In this document: piece after piece, positions 42,656 through 54,290 of the stretch | Layout of the letters: the number at the start of each line of letters is the position of its first letter | Numbering within the stretch: position 1 is the stretch's first letter | Source: Eucommia ulmoides | Taxonomy: Eukaryota > Streptophyta > Magnoliopsida > Garryales > Eucommiaceae | Direction of reading: 5' to 3' | DNA length: 64,000 nt | NCBI GenBank assembly: GCA_016647705.1 | Contig: CM028334.1 | Span: 11,875,546-11,939,545 of the forward strand | The notes under the pieces: model-generated | Told to the model about the DNA's origin: nothing | What the model saw: only the letters and a program-made list of their open reading frames with translations | Databases searched by the model: none | Position numbers and translations under genes: made by a program

Positions 42656-42660
42656 GTAGT

Positions 42661-43053
42661 TTATTCCATACTCATTCATAGAGAAGGAAGCTAGCCATGT
42701 CGAGGGATTTAGTCCCGAATAAGCCCTTGTGATCGGTGGAGGGAAGGAACTTGAAGGAAAACTTGTGGTCCACTTGAGTTTAATTTTGCCACTTCAGATG
42801 AGGCAGAGAAAGAGGTCCACAATTTATAAAACTTTGAACAACCAAATTGCACTTCAATTGTGTGATATCCATACAAAATTTGCTTATGAACAAGCTGCAA
42901 TACCTGTTATTGCAGGTCGAAAATCAAGAGTTGAGACATTTGTTGGTGCTTCAAAAACTTAACACCATTTAAGCAATGTTGGGTGATCGGAAGGCTTTGC
43001 AGGCTGGAACAAGCCACAACCTAGGATAGAACTTTTCCCGGGCATTTGCGACA
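42661..43053 (+). pseudogene. organellar prolyl-tRNA synthetase pseudogene fragment
   Basis: The plus strand encodes FIPYSFIEKEASHVEGFSPE-stop-ALV, GGGKELEGKLVV, then after an internal deletion and frameshifts TSDEAEKEVHN, TKFAYEQAAIPVIAGRKSRV and DRKALQAGTSHNLG-stop-NFSRAF. This order matches class II prolyl-tRNA synthetase of chloroplast/mitochondrial type (OVA6-like). Part of the catalytic centre between GKLVV and EEAEK is deleted. The Copia element sits just upstream, at what looks like an exon start. Not functional. Confidence 0.8.
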
Positions 43054-43596
43054 CAGGTTTAATATATATTGTTTTAGGGTATCAAACTTTTAATCTAACC
43101 TAACAGATGTTATGAATTTTGCAATACGCATAACAATGATCTAACGGAGGTTGTCCCAAAAATTTGCTACAACCTTCTTACTATATATTTTCTGCTCGAT
43201 ATATTGCCCCTTTGTGCTCATAGCTTCATACCTGGTTTCCCTTTTCTGTAAGTGGAGGTCTAACATTAGGTTAGTTTTGGGTTGAAATATAAACAATGGT
43301 ATTTTATTTGCACTGAGTGACCCCAATCCAGGTTGACCCTATGTATTTGGGTGCCCAAAGTGAAGTATTAAATTAGTGGCTTTCACACAACAGATAAATC
43401 TAATGCGCCGTGTGTATTTAAGAACATATGTTATATAACTATTATGTGAGTGTTTTTAAAAACAAATTAGTATTTCTTTAGGAATATGTAGAAAAAATAA
43501 GTATAAAAGTGACCGTCACCCAGAGCATATTGACAAATTACTAAACCATCTTGTAGTTTTTCGTATATCTTTGGTTGATTGAATTATATGAATTAG
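43054..43596. other. intergenic DNA
   Basis: Nothing recognisable; probably decayed intron or flank of the neighbouring pseudogenes. Confidence 0.45.
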
Positions 43597-45034
43597 GGGT
43601 CGTCATGCATCAAAGGTAACCGAAGAGGAAGAGGATGAAGAATATCTCAAGGAGGAAGATGGCCAGATGGGAAATACACTGCTTGTGGTTGAATACAATA
43701 ATCAATCGTATTATTATGTTAATTATTACATAAAATGATCATATTTATACAAGAGAATACAGATTTTTTTAATTGTTCCTAAATTAATATGAAATTATTA
43801 CAAATTTTGTAACAGTAAAAATGAAGAGGAATAATAACTAAAGTTTTGTAACAGTAGAAACTAAATAAGATTTGTAACAGTAGAAATGAAGAGAGGAGGT
43901 CTAATAAAATATTTCTCACAAATCTATATAAGAAATAGGACATTTGAAGTTTGGAAGGAGTCGCCTAAAAATTTCACATCCCTACTTCTAAGATAGTTAA
44001 ATTAAATAATTTTTTTAACCCTTTGAATTTTACATTTATAATTAATTGGTCATTTGTTTACACATAAATTAGATAATTAATATAGTGTCTTTAGGTACAG
44101 AAAATCCTAGTTAATAAATAAAACATGTTTTGCATTGAAAGAAGAGCAATTATGCGGATATAAAAGGAAAATTTGGTAAATCAAGATAACATCTTCACAA
44201 TTTTTCCTCCCTTTCCCTCTGAAAATGGGGAATTTCAAATTGCACAAGAAGACAAAAAATTCCCATTCGCTTCCTGTTCTCCACCCTAGTTTCCATGCAA
44301 ACCAGACGGACCATAACAGCGATTTTTTAATTTTTTTTGCCTTTTTCGAATTTTCCTCCATGGTTTCTTTTCCCCTAATATTTTCTGTTGTACCAAACGG
44401 ACCCTAAGTGATTTTATTTGTTTCCTTCATGTTGTTTTGTGTAGCTATTAATAAATATGAGTTGTTGTAAATGGTAAGGTTTGGTGCCGAAATGGTTTTC
44501 AGCCCCAAGGATAGCACGATCACCGATGAGGATATAGATAGGATCATTGCAAAGGGAGAAGAGGCAACAACTGAGCTTGGATGGAGCCAACCAAGAGAGA
44601 GCGGAAGCGCAAGTAAACATTCTTGGGCATCAGAAGTAATTTTGGTTTTTCATTCCGATTTCTTTTATCATTTGGTGAATTATGTTGTTCTTGTTTCTGT
44701 TATCAGTTATTCAGAATCGAAATATTTCAAACAAACATTGCGCCAAGCTGGTCCTACAAGTCCAAAAGATCCTCGGATTCCTCGTATGCCTCAATTGTAA
44801 GTATCTCATAAAACTAATTCCTTGTATTTTGTTTTTCACTATGATCATCTTTGGTTCATAATGTGTTTTGCTTTTTAAAAACTCAAAATACTACTAACTA
44901 CTCTCTTTGTCCCATATTTATTGTCACATTTGACTTGACACCAAATTTTAGACTTATTGTCACATTTGACTTTACACTAAATTTTAGGCACTATTTTGAA
45001 TATTTTTTACTTTACCTTATCGCCCTTATTGGTA

Positions 45035-45566
45035 GAGATGTCAATGGTTCAGTTTTGGTCTGATTTCATATAAAACCAAAACCAAATCCGTTAGATATAC
45101 ACCAAACCAAAACTGCAACTAAATTTGCCATTTTTTTAGAAACGGTTTTAAAATTGAACCATTTAAATTTATACAAAACCAAAATTGTGAAACCGCGAAA
45201 CCATTTAAGATTTTTCAATTTTATAAAATACCAAAACCAAAACCTAAATCGCGAAATTGCGGACTATTGTTTTTTATATATAAACAAAAACATAACTAAA
45301 ATATAAAATATAAATAAAAACACACACATGTATATATATGTTAGGAGGAATTAAAGTGTAAATAAATATATACACACACATATGGGGTTAAATTGTAAAT
45401 ATATAAAAAGTGAGAGCATATATGTCATAAAAATATATCTAAAATATCGGTTTCGCGGTTACTATCCCAAAACTGTAACCAAACCATTTAGTCAGTTTCA
45501 AAACTAGACCATTCGGTTTGGTTTCTCTCGGTTACCTATTGGTTTGGGTTTTTTGACCGTCCCTAC
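45035..45566. repeat. fold-back repeat, tagagatgtcaatggttc type
   Basis: The left end tagagatgtcaatggttcagtttt and right end gggttttttgaccgtcccta are roughly complementary. The interior is rich in accaaaacc on the left and ggtttgg on the right. Similar ends occur at about 46840-47243 and before 29473 (tgttgtcatcccta). It looks like a MITE-type family. Confidence 0.5.
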
Positions 45567-46104
45567 TTATTGAGAATGGTGTTAAAGTAATAATTTTTTT
45601 TGAAATTTGAATGTGGTTGAAAAAAAGGTAGGAAAAATGATAAAGTATATTTGTTAAAAAATGAAAAACGACAATTAATTTGGGATGGAGAGAGTATTGT
45701 TTCTCTTATAACAACGCAACTCAAAAATACTTTTACAAAATAATTTTCACAATACTAAATTTATCATATCACCTGCTTTTAATATTATATGTCATTATTT
45801 TAATAAATTTAATTTTGATTTTTTTTCCTTTATATACTTAAATTTTGTCTACCACATATTCACCTGGCAAATACCATCAGTTCGCTTTTTTAAAATCATA
45901 TTTCTAATTAATCATACCTTTACTTTTCACGCTTTTTTAAAATCATATTTCAATTAATCATACCTTTACTTTTCAAAATTTAACGCATTATTAATAAATA
46001 TTCTCTTTTTCATAACTTTTACAAACCTAAAACAAAAAGTTTACAATTATCAATTGTTTTCGAAAACTGTTTTCAAAATTTTCGGAAACTATTTTCGAAA
46101 ACTA

Positions 46105-46405
46105 AGGCCTCGTTTGGTTACTATTTCTGTTTCCTGATTCCTGTTTTTGCTTCCAAAATTTTGAGATTAATGTATTGAAACATGTTTGATAAATATGTTT
46201 TTGTTCCCAAAATTTTGGGAGTAATTCCTGAATTCCTTAAGAAATTAAGAAACAAAAAAATGGTGATTCTTATTCATTCCCGCAAAATTATTCCCACTAC
46301 CGGCCACCACCGTCCCGCTGGCCGCCATATATTTAAATTAAAAAAAAAAAAAAAAAAAAACAATTGTTGCAACCAAACATATTTTCTTTTTTCTATTCTC
46401 AACTG
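46105..46405 (+). repeat. MITE-like repeat family M, copy 1
   Basis: It starts ggcctcgtttggttac and contains aaacatgtttgataaatatg, ttcccaaaattttggga, a ccggccaccacc block and gttgcaaccaaacat. The same ordered blocks occur at 49282-49660 and, inverted, at 59250-59650 and 60535-60885. It lies in an intron of the ISWI pseudogene. Confidence 0.6.
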
Positions 46406-47029
46406 CTTTATGTATCATTTCCCAGGCATGATTTCCAGTTCTTTTAACACACAAAGGCTGAGTGAGTTGTATGAAAAGGAAGTCCGATATCTCATGGTAA
46501 GCAATATTCCAAGTTCTTGAAATCTTACTTTTCCTCCCTTTTTTTTTCTGTAGTATCCGAATTAGCCTTGTCGATCCTGGGATTTTGTCATTTATTTCTC
46601 ATGACATCAGCAAATGCATCAATAAAATCAGTTGAAAGACTCCATAGAGATGCAGTATCTTCTCTTATCGAATTTCCCCTCAATCTTAATGAAAGTTTAT
46701 TTGTTGGAACACTATTAAGTGAGCTACTAGTGGAGTGCTGCTATTCTAGACTTGGGAGACCCCTTGACTGCCGAAGAGCAGGAAGAAAAGGAACAACTCC
46801 TCAAAGAGGTCAGTGGATTTTTGAAATGCATAATGCGTCGACATGACAATTCAACCTGAACTGGCAAGTAACTGAACCAAACCGATTAAATGGTTTGATT
46901 ATGAATTTGATTTCAGAATTGAAAACTGTTATTATTTTGGTTTTGGTTTTGGGATAGTAACTGTGAAACCGAACAGTAAAACTAAATTGGGTAACTAGTA
47001 TTTTAGATATATTTTTAGTATATATACCC

Positions 47030-49019
47030 TCACTTTATTTATTTATTTATTTATTTATGTTTTGACCCCTAATATGTATATATATGTTATAGGATTAATT
47101 AGGTTAAATTTAGGATTCTCATAATTTTTTATGGTATTTTAGTTATGTTTTTGCTTAAGGTTTGGGTTTGGTATACGTTAACAGTTTTGGTTATGGTTAC
47201 TGCTGAGGCCGGCCCAAAATTGAACTGTTGCCATCCCTAATAATGTGATCTTTCTCTGCCACTCGTCGAAGAGTGGATTTTTTAAATGCATAATGTGATT
47301 TCTCTCTATCTCTCTCTCTTAATTTGGATTCAATTATGGATTAGAGGGATTTTCATCATGGAATAGGAGAGACTTCAATATGTTCATTAGGGCATATAAG
47401 AAGTACGGTCGGGATGATGTGAAAAGTATTGCTGCTGAAATGGAAAGAAAAACAAAAGATGAAGTGCACAGTAGTGCAAAGGTTTTCAAACGAAGATTTA
47501 AAGAACTCAATGGTATGTTTAAGTTATTTAGGGATTGTTTGGTTAAACAATTTGAACACGAATTAGCAATTTTCAAAATCTCAAAATACTATTGTTTCTC
47601 TTTTAACTGCATAATTCATAAACACTTTTACCAAATAATTTCATAGTATTCAGTCTATCACATACTCTACTTTTATTATTTTTTTTAGTATTTTGTAAAT
47701 TTAATTTTAATTTTTTACTCAATACCTTTATTGGTTGCCTTTTACCCCTATACTTTATTAACCTACACTTTACTCCTTTTTACTTGTAATAAATTAGAAA
47801 AATGATTTTTTATTTTTATTTTTTTTGTTTTTGTTTAACTTAACTGAATGTGCTAAAAGGTTGGTGAAATTAATTTTTTTATCTAAATGTTACATGAAAT
47901 GGACAAAACTATCCTTATTTTATTTTATTTTCCTTTTATTAGAAGAAGAAAGAAGTAGGGAGAGAAAATGTTTGTTTTTTTTTCCCTCTTTTATTACCTT
48001 TAAATGTTTAATTAAATTGAAAAATAATGGACATTAATTCATTTATATTGATTTTGAATATAATGTTAGTTTCCTTTTTAGTCACAAGTAGAATAGGATG
48101 ATAGTTATTAAAGTAGGGGGTTAAAATGAAACAGGACTTTAAGTATGGGGCTAAAAAGCAATTAACTTTTATTTCTCAACAAATTTTCTCTACCACACAT
48201 TCATCCAACAAACATTATTTTGTCTCTCTTTTTAATATTCTATTTTCAAATTTTTTTTTAAAGAATAGTACTAATAAATATTCACTTTTTCGTTCTAAGT
48301 TTATTTTTAATTTTTTTTTTTTTTAACAATTCTAGCTACTATGCATTTTAGTTGTAATTTTTTAGTCACATTAAACTAATTTTTCAATTACCGATCAGTG
48401 GAAAATTAGACAAATGTAACTGAAAAAAATATACTATATTTTAAGATGCAACTAAAAAAATACACTAAAAAATGTACATTAAAAAAAGAAAAATTAAATA
48501 CACTAAAAAAAGTTTGACGGCTTATGGTCGGATTTTGGCTACCGGAGGTATGAGATCCGACGGCGGGTGGTGACGGCAACACAATGCAAACTTTAATTGG
48601 TTTGATTGGAGATACAAGGGAACATTGATCATGAGACTAAATTACAAGTCAAAACATAATTAAAGGATCCAATCAAGTCAAAATTAAAATAGGATAAATT
48701 ATGAATTAAAATCTCTATTTGGAACTATTGACCAATTATCTCAAAAAATAATTGTTTTTTTTTAATTTTATATTGTAAGAGATATATGAATCATGAGTTC
48801 TCCACCAACATTTTTTCAATCATCCATGACTTTTTTTTTTGGGATACAATAACACAATTCCTACATTATCAAACCCTGTTTTGATTTTTTTGCTTTCAAA
48901 CGCTGTCTTAATTTCCATTTATCAATTTTTTTTCCCATGTTGTTCCTTATATAGCTATGCATGGTTCACAAGCTTTGATTGGTTTGTTAAATCCCGGACT
49001 ACTCAAGAACTCGCAAGAA
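47030..49019 (+). repeat. segmental duplication, copy B
   Basis: Collinear with 29255-31234. Relative to copy A it lacks about 385 bp including the DYDRII exon, and 24 bp at 48971. Same orientation, about 17.8 kb apart. Confidence 0.85.
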
Positions 49020-49281
49020 ACAAATTCTCTCAACTAATTAGAGGGTGTTTGAAGGATTGGGAGTTAATTACTTCTTCTTTAATTTAACAATATTAAAAGT
49101 ATTGTGATAATTTCACAATAAGATTACATAATTCATCAATTCACATGACAAATTACAAAGCGAATTAGGATATCTCCGTAAATTATGACATATTTAAAAA
49201 TATTAAGGATTAATTTGTAAAAATTAAGTTATTCAATTGGAATTAAATTTAGCACGTTTGTGATGTCACAACCCAAGGATG

Positions 49282-49660
49282 TACAAAAATGCGTTTGGTA
49301 AATACGTTTTTGTTCCCAAAATTTTGAGATTATTTTCTAAATTTCTTAGAAATCAGAAAAATAAAAAAATGTTCATTCATATTCACTCCCACAACTATTC
49401 ACACTACTATGCCATCGGCTACCACCACCCGCCGGCCACCACCACCACGCCGAACACTGTATAATTAAAGAAAAAAGAAAGAACAAACGTTGCAAGCAAA
49501 TGTGTTTCTTGTTTCTATTATCATAAAATAAAATAAACAATTTCAAAACAATAGTTGTTACCAAACATGTTTCTATTATCATAGTACTCTAGAATGGAAA
49601 CGAAATTCTCATCCCATTTTATTGGAAGTAGAAACAGAAACACTAAACGCCACTGAAATA
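49282..49660 (+). repeat. MITE-like repeat family M, copy 2
   Basis: Contains gcgtttggtaaatacg, ttcccaaaattttgag, a gccggccaccaccacc block, gttgcaagcaaatgtg and gttaccaaacatg near the right end. Same orientation as copy 1 and more complete. Confidence 0.6.
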
Positions 49661-49850
49661 ACTTTGGATCTCCTCAAAAAATCAAGACACAAAGTTAGCA
49701 CTAGGTCTATGGGCTCGGGACAACCTAGCCAAAATGCGGGACCATCAGGCTTCATACGAGTTTTTGGCTAATTTTTTTTACAATATTGACTATATCTATT
49801 GTTGGCTGAATTGCTGAATCAAAATCAGCCTAACCATATTTTAATTGCAG

Positions 49851-50485
49851 AATTTATTCACAACCGGAACTAACATTTCATCTAGCACTGTGGAATGGGC
49901 CACAACAAAACTAATCCGTCAGCTGAATCCTTGCCCAAGCCCAAAACGAGATCGATTCAATTGTCGGTTCAACCCGACTCGTAACAGAATCCGACTTAGC
50001 CCAAGTAACATTTCTCTAAGCAATCATGAAAAAAACCTTCAATTCAAACTCCACCCATCAACGCTGTTCTCCCACCAAGAATGGCAGCTGAGAGTCGCAA
50101 AATTAACGACTACTTCATTTTGAAAGGCTCAACACTCCTTGTCAATGTTTGGGCCATAGCCCGTGATCGAAAATTAGGAGTGACCTGCTCAAATTTATGA
50201 CCGATTGCTTTTTGTCGGGCGGCGAAACGCCCAATGTGGATATCAGATTTCGAAGTGATACCATTTGAGGCCGGACGGAGGATCTATGCCCAGATGGGTT
50301 TATAGCTTTAGGATGGTCCAATTGTTGACGGCATCGTTGGTGCATTCGTTTGAATGGGATTTTCCGACCGGCTAAACCACGGAGAAGCTCAACATGGAGG
50401 AAGCCTATGGGCTGATATTACAACCGGCCGCACCCTTAATGGTTCATCCACGGTCCAGATTAGCCCCTGAGGCTGAGGTCTAGAT
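49851..50485 (+). pseudogene. flavonoid 3'-hydroxylase-like P450 (CYP75B type) pseudogene
   Basis: After an acceptor ttaattgcag, the plus strand reads NLFTTGTNISSSTVEWA (I-helix, normally AGTDTSS), ILAQAQNEIDSIVG, RLVTESDLAQVTFL-stop, then with frameshifts the ExxR/meander regions, SGGETPNVDI, EAGRRIYAQMGL-stop, VQLLTASLVHSFEWDFPTG and EKLNMEEAYGL. The order matches F3'H, which hydroxylates the flavonoid B ring at the ER. The heme-binding cysteine (GRRICAG) is tyrosine and several stops are present, so it is inactive. The N-terminal exon is not found upstream. Confidence 0.8.
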
Positions 50486-50589
50486 TTATGTCTGCACAAA
50501 TATATTCCTATAATTTAGTTTTTTTTAATTGTTTTTGTAATTGTGATAGGATTAATATGAACAATACAAGGAACAAATGTGTGCTTTAA

Positions 50590-51110
50590 TTTTGATAACA
50601 AAGTGTGGGTGGTCTTGGCCTTTGTCAACCCCAAAAACTAACTCATGAGGTGAGTTTTTTATCTCGCATTTATAATTTGACCACCAGTCCTTCCACATCG
50701 GATATAGGATAAACCCAACAATCTTTTTCCTCACGCATCGGGCTTTTGGTCAGGTAACTCTCAACTAATGTCTCCTTTTGTGACTATTAGGCCAAAGTTG
50801 TAACCTGGGCTCTGATACTATTAAAGGGTAGTATTGAACCTCTCGCAACCCCAAAAACTAACTCAAGAGATGAAACTTTCTCTCACACTTATAACATGAT
50901 CACCAGTCTCTTTCACATTGATTAATCCTAGACCAGTCTTTTTCTTTGTGGATATTGGTCCAAAGTTGTTGTAACTTGAGCTTTGATACCAGAGTAAGGT
51001 GATCTTGGATCTATCTCACTCCAAAAGATAGTCCATGAGGTGTTTTATGATAATTATAATCTGACCACCAACTCATTCCACATTTAATATGGGATAAATA
51101 AAAAACAAAG
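50590..51110. repeat. two to three diverged copies of a dispersed plant repeat
   Basis: The phrase caaccccaaaaactaactca-gaggtga, then cacattataat-tgaccacca-tc, ttccacat and gctctgatac, occurs from about 50625, 50845 and 51015. I recognise this as a common plant dispersed repeat next to gctctgatacca-like motifs; its class is not certain. Confidence 0.5.
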
Positions 51111-54100
51111 TCATTGTTAACAATTTATTAATAGTCCTGTGCTTTATTAAATATTAGGTTGAAAATACGTGTTATGCACATATCTGTCAGAGTAAATATA
51201 AAATAAAATAATTAATAATACAACATATTTAAGCACAACGATTAATATTAATGTGTGTGCGATAACGTTGGAATTTTGACAGTGCTTCCAACTCTTAAAT
51301 CTCTGTTTAATATCTGCAGAACTTAGGATAAGTATTTCAGATACCACTGCGACATCAACCAAATACCCTCCGGTATGGGAATAAGTTAATCAGGTCTTTA
51401 GTGATATCAGAATTCTTATCCATGTAACCTATAAATCATTATATTTATAGAGATGGACTTATCCCGAATCCTCTTATTTTCGTCGCATCTTAACTGATCA
51501 ATGTCTTTTTTAAATATATTTAATCTTAAACGTTCAAATCAATTATTTTAATATTTAGGTCTCATTGATTACTCCAGATCTCCCAAGGGCTACTTCAACA
51601 TAGGCCCACGTATAACTCTCTTTATAATAGAAGATGGGATTACTCATTTAGACCTATTAAAATTTATTTTCTCGGATGATTACGAGCCCACTTGGTGAGC
51701 CAATAAATGTTCCTTTATTAAATGCTCTCATGGGTCAAATCCCTTTAGAGGTGGAGGCGTGACTCTGTTTCTTTTGGGGGGAGCATGGTTGGATGCGCTA
51801 ACCTTCTTCTTCTTATTCTTCGTCAGCATACCACTACCAATGCGAGCATTTAATATAGGAACAATTATGGGCTCAGCAATAGTGTACCCATAATCATCCA
51901 AGAAAATATAATTTAATGGGCCCAAACGAATAGGCCCATTGTTGGCCCAAAATCTACACAAGAAAGAAGTGAATTGAGTAGTTTAAAAAAATTAGATCAA
52001 ATTAAATAGCCTTAATCGATTTTATATTGTTAAATGCGGAAACGTGACAACTAGATGCACACAAAGCGTAAGGGATGGAAAATTTGACGCGCAAAATTTA
52101 TAGTAGTTCGGCAAACTACTCTTGTCTGTGACTACTTCTTTGAGCTTTCACAGAGAATTCGAATCCACTAATCAATACTGATCTTTTTCCTTAGTAATAA
52201 TCAAACCTTTACACTAATCATTTTCATAGGTTAGAATTACACATTTAGAAACCCTGATTAGATAAATTCCCTTTACACCTAATCTCACTCTCACCCAAAC
52301 CAATTACACTTAGGTTTGAGCTACAACTCATAAACACAAAAATATCTATTTGTTCTCACCAGAGCTTCTACCAACTCAATTCAAGATAAACTCAATTAAT
52401 GTCCCGATCTAGTGGTAGAAGTATTTGTGTAATATGTGAGAAACTAATTAATCTGGATTTTGCAAGATAAGCACAAAAACAGTTAAGACCAGATTTCAAC
52501 AAATTATTTTATGAGTTTTATCACAAATAAAGCAAACTCAAAAATTGAAATTTATATAACAATTAAGACACAATATTTCAAGCACACAAAAGTAATTAGA
52601 AATATCTCACTGAAATTTCTTTAAGAAATATTATGACAAGAGCAAGAACGTAGTATACTCATTTTTTTTTTCCCAGAAAATATATGATCTCTCTCTTTAA
52701 AACTAACATTTCTTGATAATTCTTGATGTTAATTTTCTGAAATCTGCATGTCTATCTATAGGGTTTTCAAAGATAGCATATAACAGTTATTTTTTAAAAA
52801 AATTGGCCAAAATTTATATTTGTAGACCCATTAAAAAATCTTATTTATAATAATTATTGTGACCGAAAATTTAATTTTAAAACATTCAAATTAGTCCCCA
52901 AAAATAATTAGATCTTAGCCCCAAAAAGGATGGAAATAAGTTCAACCAAAAAGATCAAAAAATCGAAAGATTAAATAATAAGATCTTTAAAATGTATTTC
53001 ATATCTTTGAAAAACTATTTTAAGCCATTTATGATTTTATAATATTCAAATACAGAAAATAAGGCCGGAAGATCTTTTAAAAACATTCAGGTCAAAATAA
53101 AATTTCAAATAATATCGAACAACTGGTTTTGCCATCCATTGACCGATTTAGCTCTCGGTTGACCGATTTAGCTCAATGTTAAAAAATTTAGTCGTTTTTC
53201 AAGATGTTTCAGTCGATCGGTTTACTTGGTCAATCGACCGATTTACACTTTGTATCTTTCATTCGGTCTGCCAGTCGACCATAAAGGCTCGAAAAAAATC
53301 TTTCTAGAACCTGTATTTGGCCATTGACTAATTTACATTTCAGTCAACTGAAACAACTATTTTCCAATATTTCGACTCTTTTTCAAAATATGATTTGATT
53401 ATTTACTTAGAAAAATATTTTTAAATTATAATTTATTACTTCTAACCATGATTATAAACACATATAAGCCTATTAAATATGTTTAAGTGCAGTGCGTGAT
53501 CGTTGCATTAAGAGTTTAGAAAGAATTTGAGTTGTTTTAACCTAAGAATACAAAAAATATTCTTTGTGAAAATGCTTCCATTACAATCATTTTGAACTTT
53601 TAATAAGATTCCTCATTTTTTCTCATTACACACTGAAACTAATATCTGTAAACAATTCTCAATAAAACTATTAAGGCTTGTTTGATAAATATAATTAATA
53701 TCACTTAATTAATTAACTTAATTTTAAAATTAAGTCAAAATTTAAGTAAAAAATTCAACAAAGACCCCTCAACTTGATTCATTTTGCAGAAAGTGCTCAG
53801 CATCATTCTCAGTGAAAATGGCTCGGTCATTGAACAACACTACGTGGGAAACTTGCAGGCCATGTAGGGTTCTCTGAGCATGAGCCAACGCAAGCTCACA
53901 CTAAATAGAATACCTGGGCACAAAAACAGTAAATAAGTGCGGCCAAAATAAACATGTTTTTGTTCTACTCCTAGATTTTTAGAATAATTTTTTTGCTCTT
54001 CTTGGTTTTCTAAGAAGATAACAAAAAAAAAAAAAAAACTAGCTCCGCTTTGTTTGGTATTTTTGTTCTCAAATTTCACTTTCTCTCCCCAAAAATAGAA

Positions 54101-54145
54101 ACAGAAATAAAGAAAAGAAACAATTTGTTTTTGTTTTGCTCTCAA
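51111..54145. other. repeat-derived intergenic DNA
   Basis: No intact gene. About 52080-52400 (tagtagttcggcaaactactc, ctttcacagagaattc) resembles LTRs of Copia elements in wording only. About 53130-53345 contains repeated cgaccgattta / gaccgatttagctc words. A 77-codon minus-strand frame (51728-51961) is unassigned. 53930-54120 may hold another family M-like fragment (cgctttgtttggtattttt). Confidence 0.45.
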
Positions 54146-54290
54146 TTACGAAATGTAATTGAACGAGCTTTCGGGGTTTTGAAAATGCGTTTTCCAATCT
54201 TGAAATTAATAGCATCATAAACATTTGGAGTGTAGAGAAATATTGTTATTGCTTGTGTAGTTATTCATAATTATCTTCGAAAAACAATTG
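54146..54290 (+). pseudogene. PIF/Harbinger transposase remnant
   Basis: The plus strand reads LRNVIERAFGVLKMRFPILK, a stop, then RNIVIACVVIHNYLRK. This is the C-terminal signature of plant Harbinger (DDE) transposases and HARBI1-like proteins. Only about 48 codons remain. Confidence 0.75.

Larger units (their letters stand above)
43597..49019 (+). pseudogene. ISWI chromatin-remodeller pseudogene, copy B
   Basis: Pieces in collinear order: 43597-43675 (GRHASKVTEEEEDEEYLKEE, N-terminal to the ATPase); 44459-44600 (ELL-stop-MVRFGAEMVF, STITDEDIDRIIAKGEEAT, then MEPTKRERKR); 44704-44798 (YFKQTLRQAGPTSPKDPRIP, with intact donor gtaagt); 46425-46497 (HDFQFF, frameshift, TQRLSELYEKEVRYLM); about 46745-46812 (GDPLTAEEQEEKEQLL); 47347-47512 (SANT, open); and 48971-49019 (FDWFVKSRTTQELAR). 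The whole helicase ATPase part is missing between the first two pieces. Introns are kept, so this is a DNA-level copy of a CHR11/CHR17-type gene, now dead. Confidence 0.85.

Noticed and set aside
51728-51961. 77-aa minus-strand frame with normal-looking composition
   Set aside because: No family recognised, no splice context, surrounded by repeats; not reported as a gene.
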